A stretch of DNA of 64,000 nt, taken from positions 930,001 to 994,000 of the forward strand of contig CBDEUJ010000004.1 in assembly GCA_965243215.1 (NCBI GenBank), in the 5' to 3' direction. Both the position numbers and the translations under genes were made by a program. This DNA is from JAJEFO01 sp009843725 (GTDB lineage: Bacteria; Pseudomonadota; Alphaproteobacteria; Rhodobacterales; Rhodobacteraceae). Below the pieces are notes generated by a model that was given only the letters and a program-made list of their open reading frames with translations, was not told the origin of the DNA and did no database searches. Positions 52,945-62,364 of this stretch are shown piece after piece (position 1 is the first letter of the stretch; each line of letters begins with the position of its first letter).

Positions 52945-54711
52945 TCATGTCCGACTGCGGGACTTGTGGTCCGGCACGTCTACGCGGATCGTCACTATAT
53001 CGGTATCGTGATACTGCTGGTGGCGGACCCAGGACGCGAGGTGCCGCAACAGCCTGAGCGAGACTTCCCGTCCGATCAGCTCTTCCTCCACCTGTTCGCC
53101 GAGCAGCGCAAGCCGGTCCTGCAGGTTTCCGCCTCCGGTCAAGGCGACGAATTCCAGAATCGCGCCGCCGTCCTCCTTGCGCGCCGACAGGAGCAAGCTG
53201 CGCGGGTCGGGTTCCTCTTCGGCTTCGTCCTGCCGAATGAGCGACAGCAACGTCTCTTCGGCTGCGGCATCGAGGCGATCCGACATCGCCGTGTCCCAGC
53301 CGCTGCGGGACGCGAACGCCGCGAGAAAGGCCCTGATGTCGTTCAGCGCCGAGACGTCCAACGCCAACTCGACCCGACTGCGACGTGGTCTCGTCAACTC
53401 CGTAAACAGAGTCATGACGATGGCCACGAGCCCGCCGGCCACCATTCCGTTTTGCAGATGCGGGCCGGCGAGCGCCGTCACGTATTCCGGAAACACGACG
53501 CCGTTCTGGAAGCCGACACCGACCCAGAACGCGACCCCGGCGATCATGCCCTTTCGATAGTCGATTCCGTCCTGAACGATGATCTTCATGCCGATCACGA
53601 AGATTGACGCCATCGTTACCGTAATGAACGCGGCAACCACCGGACCCGGTATTGCCAGGATCACGGCGAGCGCCTTGGGAAGGAATGCCAGCGCAACAAC
53701 TGTCGCCCCGTAGGCGACCCCGACCCGGCGGGAACTGATCCCCGTGAGTTCGATCATCGACGTGCCCGTCGGACGGAAACCGATCGGCATCGTTCCCGCA
53801 AGGCCGGACAGCAGATTGCCGACTCCGTCTGCAGCCACCGCGCCTTGCGTCGTTCGGAAGTCCGCTGCCCGGGGCGAAGGCCAGGCGACGCGCTGGACGG
53901 CGACGGAGCCGCTGATCGTCTGGATCGTGCATACCACGGAAATGAACAGGAATGCCGGGAGAAGGCCCCAGAACGCCGGTCCGAAGTCGAGAGCAATCCC
54001 CGACCATTGGGCCCTCGGCAAACCAACCCACGAAGCCTTGGCGATACGGTCGACGTCGTACAGGCCGAAGGCTCCGGAGACAATTGAGCCCGCGACGATG
54101 CCGATGACCGGAGCCCAGAGGCGCAACGGGCCTTTCGCCTTCAGAACGATGACGGCAATGACGAGAAGGGTGGCGAGAGTGCTCAACGGAGCCGCAGATG
54201 GCGGGGACCCCGCCGGCACGTTCTCCAGCTGATCGAAGATGACCGGCATCACCGTTACCGGAGTCAGCATGATGACCGTTCCCATGACGGTCGGCGTGAG
54301 AATTCGCCGAAACAGCGAGAGCCGCGCCGAGAACGCGAACTGAAAGAGAGACAGGGCGAGCATCAGGACGGCGAGCAGTGCCGGACCGCCTTCAGCGAGT
54401 GCCGCAACGCTCACCGCTATGGCGGCTCCGGACGTTCCTGTCACGAGTATGTGACCGGCACCCACCCGGCCGACCCGGATCGCCTGCAGGACCGTGACCG
54501 CGCCGCAGATCATGACGGACGCGGAAACCGCCCAAAGCAGGAACGTTTCGGCCTGACCCGCGGTCCGGAACACGACCGTCGGAATCAGCACTGTTCCAGG
54601 TATGGCCAGGCCCGCCATTTGCAGACCAAGACCGGCCGCAAGCATCGCCGGAACCTTCTCTTCGGGATGGGGACCGGGATCGGAACCTGCTTTGGACGTC
54701 TCAGTGCTCAT
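52945..54711 (-). CDS. NCS2-type purine/xanthine permease with C-terminal HATPase-like domain
   Basis: A 588-residue protein. Residues 20-435 are a nucleobase:cation symporter-2 permease: about 14 helices, VTVMPVIFDQLENVP, GNLLSGLAGTMPIGFRPT (variant of the family GNTFS..Q motif) and KIIVQDGIDYRKGM. Residues 445-580 are soluble and unusual for NCS2: ALNDIRAFLAAFASRSGWD, DRLDAAAEETLLSLI, ILEFVALTGGGNLQDRLALL and VSLRLLRHLASWVRHQQYH, the layout of RsbW-like HATPase domains, though the Asn and Gly boxes look degenerate. It may regulate uptake. Substrate, probably xanthine or uric acid, is inference. Starts at ATG 54711. Confidence 0.82.
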   Translation of the reverse strand: MSTETSKAGSDPGPHPEEKVPAMLAAGLGLQMAGLAIPGTVLIPTVVFRTAGQAETFLLWAVSASVMICGAVTVLQAIRVGRVGAGHILVTGTSGAAIAVSVAALAEGGPALLAVLMLALSLFQFAFSARLSLFRRILTPTVMGTVIMLTPVTVMPVIFDQLENVPAGSPPSAAPLSTLATLLVIAVIVLKAKGPLRLWAPVIGIVAGSIVSGAFGLYDVDRIAKASWVGLPRAQWSGIALDFGPAFWGLLPAFLFISVVCTIQTISGSVAVQRVAWPSPRAADFRTTQGAVAADGVGNLLSGLAGTMPIGFRPTGTSMIELTGISSRRVGVAYGATVVALAFLPKALAVILAIPGPVVAAFITVTMASIFVIGMKIIVQDGIDYRKGMIAGVAFWVGVGFQNGVVFPEYVTALAGPHLQNGMVAGGLVAIVMTLFTELTRPRRSRVELALDVSALNDIRAFLAAFASRSGWDTAMSDRLDAAAEETLLSLIRQDEAEEEPDPRSLLLSARKEDGGAILEFVALTGGGNLQDRLALLGEQVEEELIGREVSLRLLRHLASWVRHQQYHDTDIVTIRVDVPDHKSRSRT

Positions 54712-54828
54712 GCCTTCAGCACCACTCCGGAAGACTTCGAATCGACCGCTCTGGAAGGCATCCGTGAGAGCGAAAGACGCGAGCGGGGGCTCCCGGTCTC
54801 GTCACGAATTGCTTCCGCAGGCGCGACA

Positions 54829-56145
54829 TCAGAGCAGCCCCGGAAGCCAAAGGCAAGTCGCGGGCGCGGCCAGAATGATCGCGACGCGGACGAAGTCGCT
54901 CAAGAGGAACGGCAAGGTGCCCCTGAACGACTCTCCCAGCGGCACCTCTTCGGCCAGGGCGTTTATCACGTAGACGTTGAGGCCTATCGGCGGGGTGATC
55001 AGCCCGACCTCGACGACGATCAGTGTCAGGATCCCGAACCAGATTGCGACCTCCTCCTCCGTGAGCCCGAATTCAAGGCTCGTGACCAGGGGAAAGAAAA
55101 CCGGCACCGTAAGCAGGATCATGGCAAGGCTGTCCATGACGCAGCCGAGGACCAGATAGACGAGCAGGACGCCAATCAGGATTGACATTGGCGCCAGTCC
55201 TGATTCCGCAAATGCTTCAGCCAGCTCGACCGGGATCTGAGACAACGCGAGGAAGCCGTTGTAGATCTCGGCCCCGATCAGGATGAGGAAGATCGCTGCA
55301 GTCGCCTGCGCGGTCTCGAGCACGCTCGAGACGAAGCCCGCCCGGTCCATGCGTCCGGACACCAACGCCACAAGGAACGTTGCCGCGGCCCCGATCGCGG
55401 CGCCTTCGGTCGGGGTGAACATGCCGAGATAGATGCCGCCCATGACCAGCAGAAAGATCGCGGCGACAGGCAGCACCGGACGCAAGCTGCGCACTCGCTC
55501 GCGGAACGGCACGGCCGGAACCACCGGAGCCGACGCGGGATTGAGCCGGACATACATTCCGACCGCGGCGGAATAGCCGAGCGTCGCGATGACGCCGGGG
55601 ATCAGCGCGGCGAAGAACAGCTTCCCGACCGACTGCTCGGTGATGATCGCGTAGATGACCAGAACCAGCGAGGGAGGGATCAGGATTCCCAGGGTGCCAC
55701 CGGCGGCCAGCGAGCCGGTGGTCAACGCCCCGGAGTAGCCGCAGCGCCGCATCTCGGGCAAGGCCACTGACGCCATGGTCGCCGCGGTCGCGACCGACGA
55801 TCCGCAAATGGAGCCGAACGCGGCGCATCCGCAAACTGTCGAGATGGCCAAGCCTCCGCGGTGGTGCCCCACCCAGGCGCGCGCCGAGTCGAACAGCGAA
55901 CGGCCCAGCCCCGCACGGACGGCGAACTGGCCCATCAGAAGGAACAGCGGCAGGACCGAGAGGGTATAGCCCGAAGTCCGGCCGAAGGGTCCGGTGTTCA
56001 GCAGGCCAAGAAACGCCGGCCATCCCGCGAGCGACGCGAACCCGAAGCTGCCGACCGCGAACATGGCGATCGCGACCGGCATCCGAAGGGCGATCAGTGC
56101 CACGCAGACGCCAAACAGGAGCCCGCCGAACCCGATATCGGTCAT
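54829..56145 (-). CDS. dctM: TRAP transporter large permease (operon 1)
   Basis: A 438-residue DctM with twelve or so helices. Family blocks: PVAIAMFAVGSFGF, AAFGSICGSSVATAATMASV, AAGGTLGILIPPSLVLVIYA, GIYLGMFTPTEGAAIGA and VEVGLITPPIGLNVYVIN. It uses the sodium gradient to drive uptake of a carboxylate-type ligand delivered by DctP. Start overlaps the dctQ stop (ATGA). Last gene of dctP-dctQ-dctM operon 1. The NCS2 permease gene begins 117 bases beyond. Confidence 0.95.
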   Translation of the reverse strand: MTDIGFGGLLFGVCVALIALRMPVAIAMFAVGSFGFASLAGWPAFLGLLNTGPFGRTSGYTLSVLPLFLLMGQFAVRAGLGRSLFDSARAWVGHHRGGLAISTVCGCAAFGSICGSSVATAATMASVALPEMRRCGYSGALTTGSLAAGGTLGILIPPSLVLVIYAIITEQSVGKLFFAALIPGVIATLGYSAAVGMYVRLNPASAPVVPAVPFRERVRSLRPVLPVAAIFLLVMGGIYLGMFTPTEGAAIGAAATFLVALVSGRMDRAGFVSSVLETAQATAAIFLILIGAEIYNGFLALSQIPVELAEAFAESGLAPMSILIGVLLVYLVLGCVMDSLAMILLTVPVFFPLVTSLEFGLTEEEVAIWFGILTLIVVEVGLITPPIGLNVYVINALAEEVPLGESFRGTLPFLLSDFVRVAIILAAPATCLWLPGLL

Positions 56146-56711
56146 TTTCCGAGCGCGCGGAGGCGGAAACAGAACCCCCAGACGCAGACGGTGGTCAGCA
56201 ATGCCGCCCCGGGCAGCGCGGCGAAGTAGCCCAGCCAGATCGGAATTCCGAGAAACAGCGTCGTCTCACTGTCTTCGAGCTTGTGAATGCCTCCGACGAA
56301 GAGACGCCAGGTGATCAGCGCCGCGACTGCCGCGAAGACGAGATTATGCGCCGTGTCCAAGGCCGCCTGATGACGCTGGCGCATCCGTCCGGTGAAGAAC
56401 TCGACGACGATGTTTCCGTTCTTCATGTAGCAGTAGGGGAAGAAGGAGAAAACGGCCACGCCGCAGGCAAGCTCCGTGATCTCGTAGTCGCCGGGTAACG
56501 GCGCATCGAAAAGATAGCGTCCAAGGACGCTGAACCCGGTCATCGCGACGATCCCGATCATGAGAATGCCGCCAGCCATCGCCATCGCTCTTGCCAGACG
56601 CCAGCAGACGGCACCCGAACCGCGTACCGCCCAACCTGGAACCCGTTCGCGAAGGTCTCCTCTCACATCGCGGTCCGCCACCCGCCCGCCACTATTGCCG
56701 GCCGCCGCCAT
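56142..56711 (-). CDS. dctQ: TRAP transporter small permease (operon 1)
   Basis: A 189-residue DctQ with four helices and the family blocks VLGRYLFDAPLPGDYEITEL and YCYMKNGNIVVEFFTGRM. The exact start is unsure: ATG 56711 overlaps dctP by 20 bases; GTG 56681 would give a 10-base gap and a 179-residue protein, nearer the norm. It forms the membrane complex with DctM. Overlap with dctM is ATGA. Confidence 0.93.
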   Translation of the reverse strand: MAAAGNSGGRVADRDVRGDLRERVPGWAVRGSGAVCWRLARAMAMAGGILMIGIVAMTGFSVLGRYLFDAPLPGDYEITELACGVAVFSFFPYCYMKNGNIVVEFFTGRMRQRHQAALDTAHNLVFAAVAALITWRLFVGGIHKLEDSETTLFLGIPIWLGYFAALPGAALLTTVCVWGFCFRLRALGK

Positions 56712-57738
56712 ACTTGGCCAGCAGGCGCGTTGCGTCTGCAACCATTGCCTGTCCATCATGCCCCAGGGCGCCGACCTTCTCGACCCAGTCGTCGACGACC
56801 GTCCGGGTCTTCTCCCGCCAGCGCCGCCGCTCCGCCTCGGACAGCGACAGGATCGGATGGCCGCGCTCGACCGCGATCGCCCGGCCCGGCTTCTCGTCAT
56901 CGTCCCACATCCGGCCGAGCCGTTCGGCCAGCGTCATGCCGGTGCTGGCGTCAATGATTGCCCTGATGTCCGGCGGCAGCTCGTCATAGCGCTGCTTGTT
57001 CATTGTCAGCACGAACGAGACGCGGGAAAGGGAGACCTCGGTGTGATGGTTCGTGACCTCGTGCAGGCGGAAGGGACGCATTATGGTCCAAGGGATCGCG
57101 GTCCCTTCGACCACGCCCCGGGACAAGGCCTCGTAGACGGCGGGCACCGGCATGCCGACCGGGACGGCGCCCAACGCGCGGAGCGTCTCCGCACTGACCC
57201 GCGATGGCGCTCGTATCTTCATGCCTTCGAAGTCCTCCAGGACGCTGATCTGCTTCCCGGCCGTGTGAACGTGGGTCGGTGCAGTGCTGTGAAAGACCAA
57301 CGGGTGGGTGTCCTTGTATTCTTCCCTCATCCACTTCCGATGGAACTCGGTCAGCGCCTGGCTTGCCGCCGTGGCGTTGCCTGACAGGAAGGGCAGCTCG
57401 AACACTTCCGTCAGGGGAAACCGTCCCGGCGTATAGCCGGGTATCGTCCAGACGATGTCAACCACGCCGTCGCGCGCCTGGCCATAGAGGTCCGCTGGCC
57501 TGCCGCCAAGCTGCATGGCCGGGAACACCTGTATCTTGACCAGGCCCTCCGACTTCTCCTCGATCTCGTCGGCCCAAGGCTGCAGGAACAGCCGGTGGGC
57601 GATTGCCTTGGGCGAGTTGAAGTGGTGCAGCCGAAGGATGATCTGTTCCGCTTCGGCACGGTTCGCAAGGGAACAAAGCAGCCCCGTGGCGAACAGGACC
57701 AGCGTCACGGCGCCCGCAAGTCCCCGGCCTATGCGCAT
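56692..57738 (-). CDS. dctP: TRAP transporter substrate-binding protein (operon 1)
   Basis: A 348-residue DctP-type protein with signal peptide MRIGRGLAGAVTLVLFATG and likely cleavage at AEAE-QIIL. ILRLHHFNSPKAIAHRLF, then VDIVWTIPGYTPGRFPLTEV, KIRAPSRVSAETLRALGAV with the Arg that binds the ligand carboxylate, and YEALSRGVVEGTAIPW. It catches its ligand in the periplasm. Ligand not determinable. First gene of operon 1; the inverted repeat at 57950-57972 lies about 210 bases upstream. Confidence 0.94.
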   Translation of the reverse strand: MRIGRGLAGAVTLVLFATGLLCSLANRAEAEQIILRLHHFNSPKAIAHRLFLQPWADEIEEKSEGLVKIQVFPAMQLGGRPADLYGQARDGVVDIVWTIPGYTPGRFPLTEVFELPFLSGNATAASQALTEFHRKWMREEYKDTHPLVFHSTAPTHVHTAGKQISVLEDFEGMKIRAPSRVSAETLRALGAVPVGMPVPAVYEALSRGVVEGTAIPWTIMRPFRLHEVTNHHTEVSLSRVSFVLTMNKQRYDELPPDIRAIIDASTGMTLAERLGRMWDDDEKPGRAIAVERGHPILSLSEAERRRWREKTRTVVDDWVEKVGALGHDGQAMVADATRLLAKYGGGRQ

Positions 57739-57949
57739 GTTCTCTGTCCCAAGGGTTTCTGGCGTCCGGCCCGGGCCAAGCCACGCGGAATCGACGACCG
57801 CGGCCTGGGGAGCCGAGCCGGGCGGAGGAACAGGCCACCAAGCCGTGACGTGCCATGCCGCAGGGCGAGCGACGGCAATTCGACGTTGATCAGCACGCTG
57901 TCAACGGCGGCCTCTGGGGCGGAACAGCGCTCGCCCGGCCAGTTCCTGT

Positions 57950-57972
57950 TCTTGATCACCGAGAGATCAAGA
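57950..57972 (-). promoter_or_regulatory. Inverted repeat between YCII gene and TRAP operon 1
   Basis: TCTTGATC, a 7-base spacer and GATCAAGA form a perfect 8-bp inverted repeat, 14 bases after the YCII stop and about 210 bases before dctP. No U-run follows on either strand, so an operator is more likely than a terminator. The TTGATC/GATCAA arms recall GntR/FadR-type sites, but no such regulator is in the window. Confidence 0.5.
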
Positions 57973-57985
57973 CACGCCGAGGTGT

Positions 57986-58282
57986 CTAGCCCGGGCATCC
58001 TGTCTTCCAGTCCAGTTGCCGGACACTGACGTCATCGAGAAGACCCATCTTTTGCAGGGGATGATCCGCCATGAAAGCCCGCGCCGCCTCGAGCGAAGGG
58101 GCTTCGACAATGTTGAGAGTGCCGTTGATGGCCCCTGCTTCGTCTAGAGTCGGGCCACCGCAATGATAGGTCACGTCGGGATGGCCCGGACGCTCGCTCA
58201 GATAGGACGCGACGCCGTCGAGCGCTTCCTGCCGCTCCTGGCCCGTGCCGGGCTTGTCCGAACCGAATATCACGAAATACAT
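57986..58282 (-). CDS. YCII-related small protein
   Basis: A 98-residue protein with the YCII/dimeric alpha-beta barrel pattern: MYFVIFGSDKPG, HPDVTYHCGGPTLDEAG and SLEAARAFMADHPLQKMGL, the last helix typical of YciI. It starts at ATG 58282 with AAGGAGATTCCG upstream. Family members have small enzymatic or binding roles, largely unknown; an Asp/His pair often acts in them. It precedes TRAP operon 1 on the same strand and may belong to the same regulon. Confidence 0.85.
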   Translation of the reverse strand: MYFVIFGSDKPGTGQERQEALDGVASYLSERPGHPDVTYHCGGPTLDEAGAINGTLNIVEAPSLEAARAFMADHPLQKMGLLDDVSVRQLDWKTGCPG

Positions 58283-59554
58283 CGGAATCTCCTTGTGTTG
58301 AAGGCGACATCCGCCACCATGCGGCAAGCAGTCTAGCCCGGAACCGGCAATCTCACCAGATTATTCTCTCTCAGATGTCGGTCTCGCGTCTCCGTGGGCT
58401 TCGTGGGGCCAGCCGTTGTTGCCGGATCTGCGCTCAGATCCGGGTTTTCTGCCCGATCCGGCCATGATCCGCCCCCGAAACAGCGATTCTCGTCAATCTC
58501 GTGCCGTCCGGCCTGTCCGATCAGAGGCTTGAAGGTCGCTGTGAAACCAAGCAGCGCGGATCCGTCCTCATGCGGCGGACATCAAGGAATCGTTCGTCAG
58601 CACCAAGATCGCGAAACGTGTGCTACAGCCACTCCCTCTCTCCCGCCCCACGAAAAGGGTGTTGAAGAACCTGTACGAGGCACATCCTTGCTCGCTTTCA
58701 AGGGAAGATCTGCACGGTGTATCCAACTACACTCCACCCCAGTTCGCAGGTCCGGTGGGGGCGTTTGGCCAATGGCTGGATGGGAGGGAGTGGCCGGGCG
58801 CGTCGCCAATTCCGGGAGCAAGCGGTCGGTGCTCATCACACGAGAAACGAAAGGAACACACTGACTTCCTGCCAAATTTGGTCGAGGTTCGGGAAAGAAG
58901 GGCGTGATCTTGCGAGCATTCGGCCCGGCCTTTCGCCGCGCTTGCCATCAAGGAACCGACTTTCAATTGCCCACGTCGCCGATGTCCAGCATTGCGCCGA
59001 GGGCGATATCGCTCAGTCGACCGAGACCGCGCCACATGATGATGCTACCCGGCGGCTGGCCCTTTGCGCACGCGAGAAAGCCGACAAGCCTGGCGATCTT
59101 GATAAGGTACCGTGAAAATTATCCGGCAGAACCGGAATGGCCGGCCGGATCGGGAGCCTGGCAATCAAGGATACACGTCACCAGTTCGGCCAGGGCCAGG
59201 GACGCTCCCGGATCCGGCTTGATCCGGTTGAGCATCGTCAACCGGAACTCGCGCCAGCCCGGGATGCAAAGCATCGCAAGCAACCGGACCAGCCGCCAGC
59301 GCTTCGCAGTCGCGCCTGCCATGCGTGCAATCGAGTTCCGGCCCGCATGGTCGCTGAAGTGCTCTCGCATCTCTCCGGTCCAGAGTGCTTCAAGCCAAGT
59401 CGTTGCATCCGTGTTCCGGTTCGACTGCCGCCAACCGAAGCGACAACCTTTGGGCGGATTAGCAACCGCCAGGGAGACGCGCCTTTCCACGGCGTGCTGA
59501 AAGTCGGGATCGGTGCGGCCTAGGGACTGATACGTTGGTGCCAAAGTCCCATGT
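58283..59554. other. Gap of 1.27 kb, the largest gene-poor stretch
   Basis: No frame looks like a known protein. A reverse-strand frame at 59119-59544 (141 codons; REHFSDHAGRNSIARMAG, RLVRLLAMLCIPGWREFR) is uninterrupted but resembles no family and has no good ribosome binding site. The remainder is without obvious structure. Likely decayed sequence. Confidence 0.4.
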
Positions 59555-60856
59555 TCATCTCATCTGTCCTGGAAGGAACAATGCAATCTGCGGAAATGCG
59601 ACAAGCAGTGCAAGGCACACCGCCATGGCGACCCAGAATGGCAGGACACCTCGAAAGATCGTGCTCATGGGAACGCCCGCAGCGACGCCCTTGACAACGA
59701 AGACGTTTATGCCGACGGGCGGCGTGATCAGGCCCATCTCGATCACGACAACGCAGATCACCCCGAACCAGATCGGGTCAAATCCGAGACCGGCGATGAT
59801 CGGGAACACGACCGGCATCGTGACGACAAGCATGGCGAGACCATCGAAAAACATGCCAAGAATGATGTAGCCAACCAGGATCAAGGCCAGGGTTCCGTAG
59901 GTTCCGAGGCCGAATGCCTCAAGCTGCAACGCAAGGGTCTCGGGAATGTGGGTGAGTGCAAGGAACGGCCCGAAGACATGCGCTCCGATAATGATCAGGT
60001 ACAGCATGGCGGTCGTCGTCACCGTCTCAAGCAGGATCTCGGGCACGTTGCGGAACTTCACGGCACCGGTCCCGAGCGCCAGAAGCGAGACAAGGGTCGC
60101 CCCTACGCCGGCCGCTTCGACTGGCGTGAAGACGCCAAGATAAATTCCTCCAATGGATGCCAGGATGACTCCGATCAGCGGCAACGATCTGAGGGACGCC
60201 ATCAGTTTCTCGCTGCCAGTTGTGCTCGGACCAACCGGACCGGACTCGGGGCGCATCGACGTGATCGTCAAGATTGCAGCCACGAAGAGGAGCGAAAGCA
60301 GAATGCCGGGCAAGATGCCCGCGATGAAGAGCTTGCCAATGCTTTCTTCGGTCAGGATCGCGTAGAGCACGAAGCCAGTGGATGGCGGGATCAGTATGCC
60401 AAGCGTACCACCAGCCGCGACTGAACCTGTTGCAAGTCCGTCGGCATAGCCGAACCGCTTCATTTCGGGGAGAGCGACCTTTCCGATGGTCACCGCAGTG
60501 GCGACGGATGACCCTGACACGGCGGCAAAGGCGGCGCAGCCCAGAACTGTTGAAGACGCCAATCCGCCACGCAGCCGGCCCACCCACGCATATGCCGCCT
60601 CGTAGAGCCGCTGGGAATAGCCTGCCGCTCCGGCCATGTTGCCCATGAGGACGAAGAGCGGGATGATCGAAAGCGAATAGGCCGTTATCGACGAATAGGT
60701 CTCCGACGACAGCGTTGCTATGGCCGTCCTTTGGCCGTCAATGACCCAGATCCCTCCGAACCCCACGACAAGAAGCGCCATACCCACCGGCAATCGTGCG
60801 ACGAGGCAAAAGAACAGCGCGACGATCCCCCAGGCCCCGATCAAGGTTTCACTCAT
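59555..60856 (-). CDS. dctM: TRAP transporter large permease (operon 2)
   Basis: A 433-residue DctM: FVLMGNMAGAAGYSQRLY, AAFAAVSGSSVATAVTIGKV, AAGGTLGILIPPSTGFVLYA, GGIYLGVFTPVEAAGVGA and IEMGLITPPVGINVFVVKG. It starts at ATG 60856, overlapping the dctQ stop by 8 bases. It differs from the operon 1 DctM throughout, so the two operons are distinct transporters rather than a recent duplication. Confidence 0.95.
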   Translation of the reverse strand: MSETLIGAWGIVALFFCLVARLPVGMALLVVGFGGIWVIDGQRTAIATLSSETYSSITAYSLSIIPLFVLMGNMAGAAGYSQRLYEAAYAWVGRLRGGLASSTVLGCAAFAAVSGSSVATAVTIGKVALPEMKRFGYADGLATGSVAAGGTLGILIPPSTGFVLYAILTEESIGKLFIAGILPGILLSLLFVAAILTITSMRPESGPVGPSTTGSEKLMASLRSLPLIGVILASIGGIYLGVFTPVEAAGVGATLVSLLALGTGAVKFRNVPEILLETVTTTAMLYLIIIGAHVFGPFLALTHIPETLALQLEAFGLGTYGTLALILVGYIILGMFFDGLAMLVVTMPVVFPIIAGLGFDPIWFGVICVVVIEMGLITPPVGINVFVVKGVAAGVPMSTIFRGVLPFWVAMAVCLALLVAFPQIALFLPGQMR

Positions 60857-61364
60857 AGTTGGCAACACCTTGCAGAAACTGTCCAACCAGCTGGACGGCG
60901 AGAACCACCGCAAAAAGGCCCATGCCAAAGGTAATGGCGCCATATGCAATCGAAACCGGAATCTCTATCATGTTGGTCACGTCGCCGTATTCGTGGGCAT
61001 CCAGCATCTTGTCCCAGGACTTCCGGACCAGGAGAAAGAGCACGATGCAGGAGACGACGCGAGCAAAGACGTCGCCCACAAACCTGCCCGGCGCCCCGAT
61101 CCTGTGGTCCAGGATGTCCACGCGGATGTGCCCGTTCTGAAATGTGGTGAGGGGCATCGCGGCCATGACCACCAGCGCCATTCCGATTTCAACCAGTTCC
61201 TGGTCGCCAAGAATGGGCTGGTTGAGCACATAACGGGCGAACACGGAGGCGCTGACCAGCAGCACCAACCCGAAAAGGACGAGGCCGCCCAGGAGAGCGA
61301 CCGCTTTGAGAAGGCGCTCAGGGGATCCCCAAGCGCCCGAGAAGTTGCTTTGATCTTCAGCCAT
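60849..61364 (-). CDS. dctQ: TRAP transporter small permease (operon 2)
   Basis: A 171-residue DctQ with four helices and the signature VFARYVLNQPILGDQELVEI and PLTTFQNGHIRVDILDHRIG. Its ATG at 61364 shares a base with the dctP stop (TAATG), so translation is coupled. An upstream ATG at 61388 lies inside dctP. Works with DctM2. Confidence 0.95.
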   Translation of the reverse strand: MAEDQSNFSGAWGSPERLLKAVALLGGLVLFGLVLLVSASVFARYVLNQPILGDQELVEIGMALVVMAAMPLTTFQNGHIRVDILDHRIGAPGRFVGDVFARVVSCIVLFLLVRKSWDKMLDAHEYGDVTNMIEIPVSIAYGAITFGMGLFAVVLAVQLVGQFLQGVANYE

Positions 61365-62350
61365 TACTGCCGCAACGCGGCGGCCCACCCAGAGGCGTCG
61401 ATGCCTTCGGCATCAAGTTCTGCAATCACTTCGGCCGCAAGACTGTCGCTCGCCGCATTGAACTCGGCGGCGGCATCTGCCGAAAGCGTGTGGACTTCGC
61501 CACCTTCCGCAACCCACTTTTCCAGAGCCCTTTCAGAGGCACTCGTCATGGTGACTCGACCGCCTTCGGACATCTCGGCGCCGGTCAGGTCTCTCAGCTT
61601 GGCCTGCGTGTCTGCGTCCAGCGCCTCCCAGCTGTCCCGATTCATGATAAGCATGAACAGGGAGTTCGTGGCGTTCATGCCAACGGTGATGTGCTTGATC
61701 ACTTCGCCAAGCTTGAAGCTTGTCAGCACCGAGGCGTCCACGAGAACGCCGTCCACGACGCCGGTGTCCAGCGACTGGTAGACCTGCGTGATCGGCATGG
61801 AAACTGCGGTCGCTCCCCAGGCTTCGACGAGGCGGCCGGTGTTCTTGGACGGCACGCGGATCTTCAGGCCGTCCAGATCGGAAAGCGCTTCGATCTTCTT
61901 TTCGTGCATCAACAGCATGGCGTCGCCAGCCGTCCAGAGTCCCAGGAGCACGACGCGGCGGAATTCTTCGTCGAGCATGTCAACGTTTGCCCAGATCGCC
62001 TCGGTCTTGTTGACGCCAGGCTTCACGATGCCCGGAACCTCGACCAACAGAGTCTTCTTGAACTGTGACGCCGTATAGCCCGGCAGGGAGTAGACGATGT
62101 CGGCCACGCCGTCGATGACACGGTCATACTGCTTTGCCGGACCTGGACCAAGTTCTCCGCCCGGATAGACACGTATGGTCGTCACTCCGCCGGTCGCTTC
62201 CGCCAGCTTCTCCGCAAGCGGCACGAACATTTCAACGTGAAGATGGTACTTGGTTGAAGCGAAATGCGCGAGCTTGAGTTCTTCGGCATGTGCCATTGCT
62301 CCTACGGCAAACACAGCCAGGCCGCCGAGGATGGATCTGATGACAGTCAT
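61364..62350 (-). CDS. dctP: TRAP transporter substrate-binding protein (operon 2)
   Basis: A 328-residue DctP with signal peptide MTVIRSILGGLAVFAVGAMA and cleavage near HAEE. ELKLAHFASTKYHLHVEMFV, VDGVADIVYSLPGYTASQFK, LKIRVPSKNTGRLVEAWGA with the conserved Arg, and TQVYQSLDTGVVDGVLVD. It resembles the dead dctP beside pobA at 43.4 kb more than the operon 1 protein (both start TLAYF or KLAHF and share PGYTA-Q). GGAGGAGACC precedes ATG 62350. An inverted repeat lies just upstream. Confidence 0.94.
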   Translation of the reverse strand: MTVIRSILGGLAVFAVGAMAHAEELKLAHFASTKYHLHVEMFVPLAEKLAEATGGVTTIRVYPGGELGPGPAKQYDRVIDGVADIVYSLPGYTASQFKKTLLVEVPGIVKPGVNKTEAIWANVDMLDEEFRRVVLLGLWTAGDAMLLMHEKKIEALSDLDGLKIRVPSKNTGRLVEAWGATAVSMPITQVYQSLDTGVVDGVLVDASVLTSFKLGEVIKHITVGMNATNSLFMLIMNRDSWEALDADTQAKLRDLTGAEMSEGGRVTMTSASERALEKWVAEGGEVHTLSADAAAEFNAASDSLAAEVIAELDAEGIDASGWAAALRQ

Positions 62351-62364
62351 GGTCTCCTCCCTTT

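Noticed and set aside
59119..59544. 141-codon reverse-strand frame in the large gap
   Set aside because: Uninterrupted, but no recognisable motif and no good ribosome binding site; not enough for a gene call.
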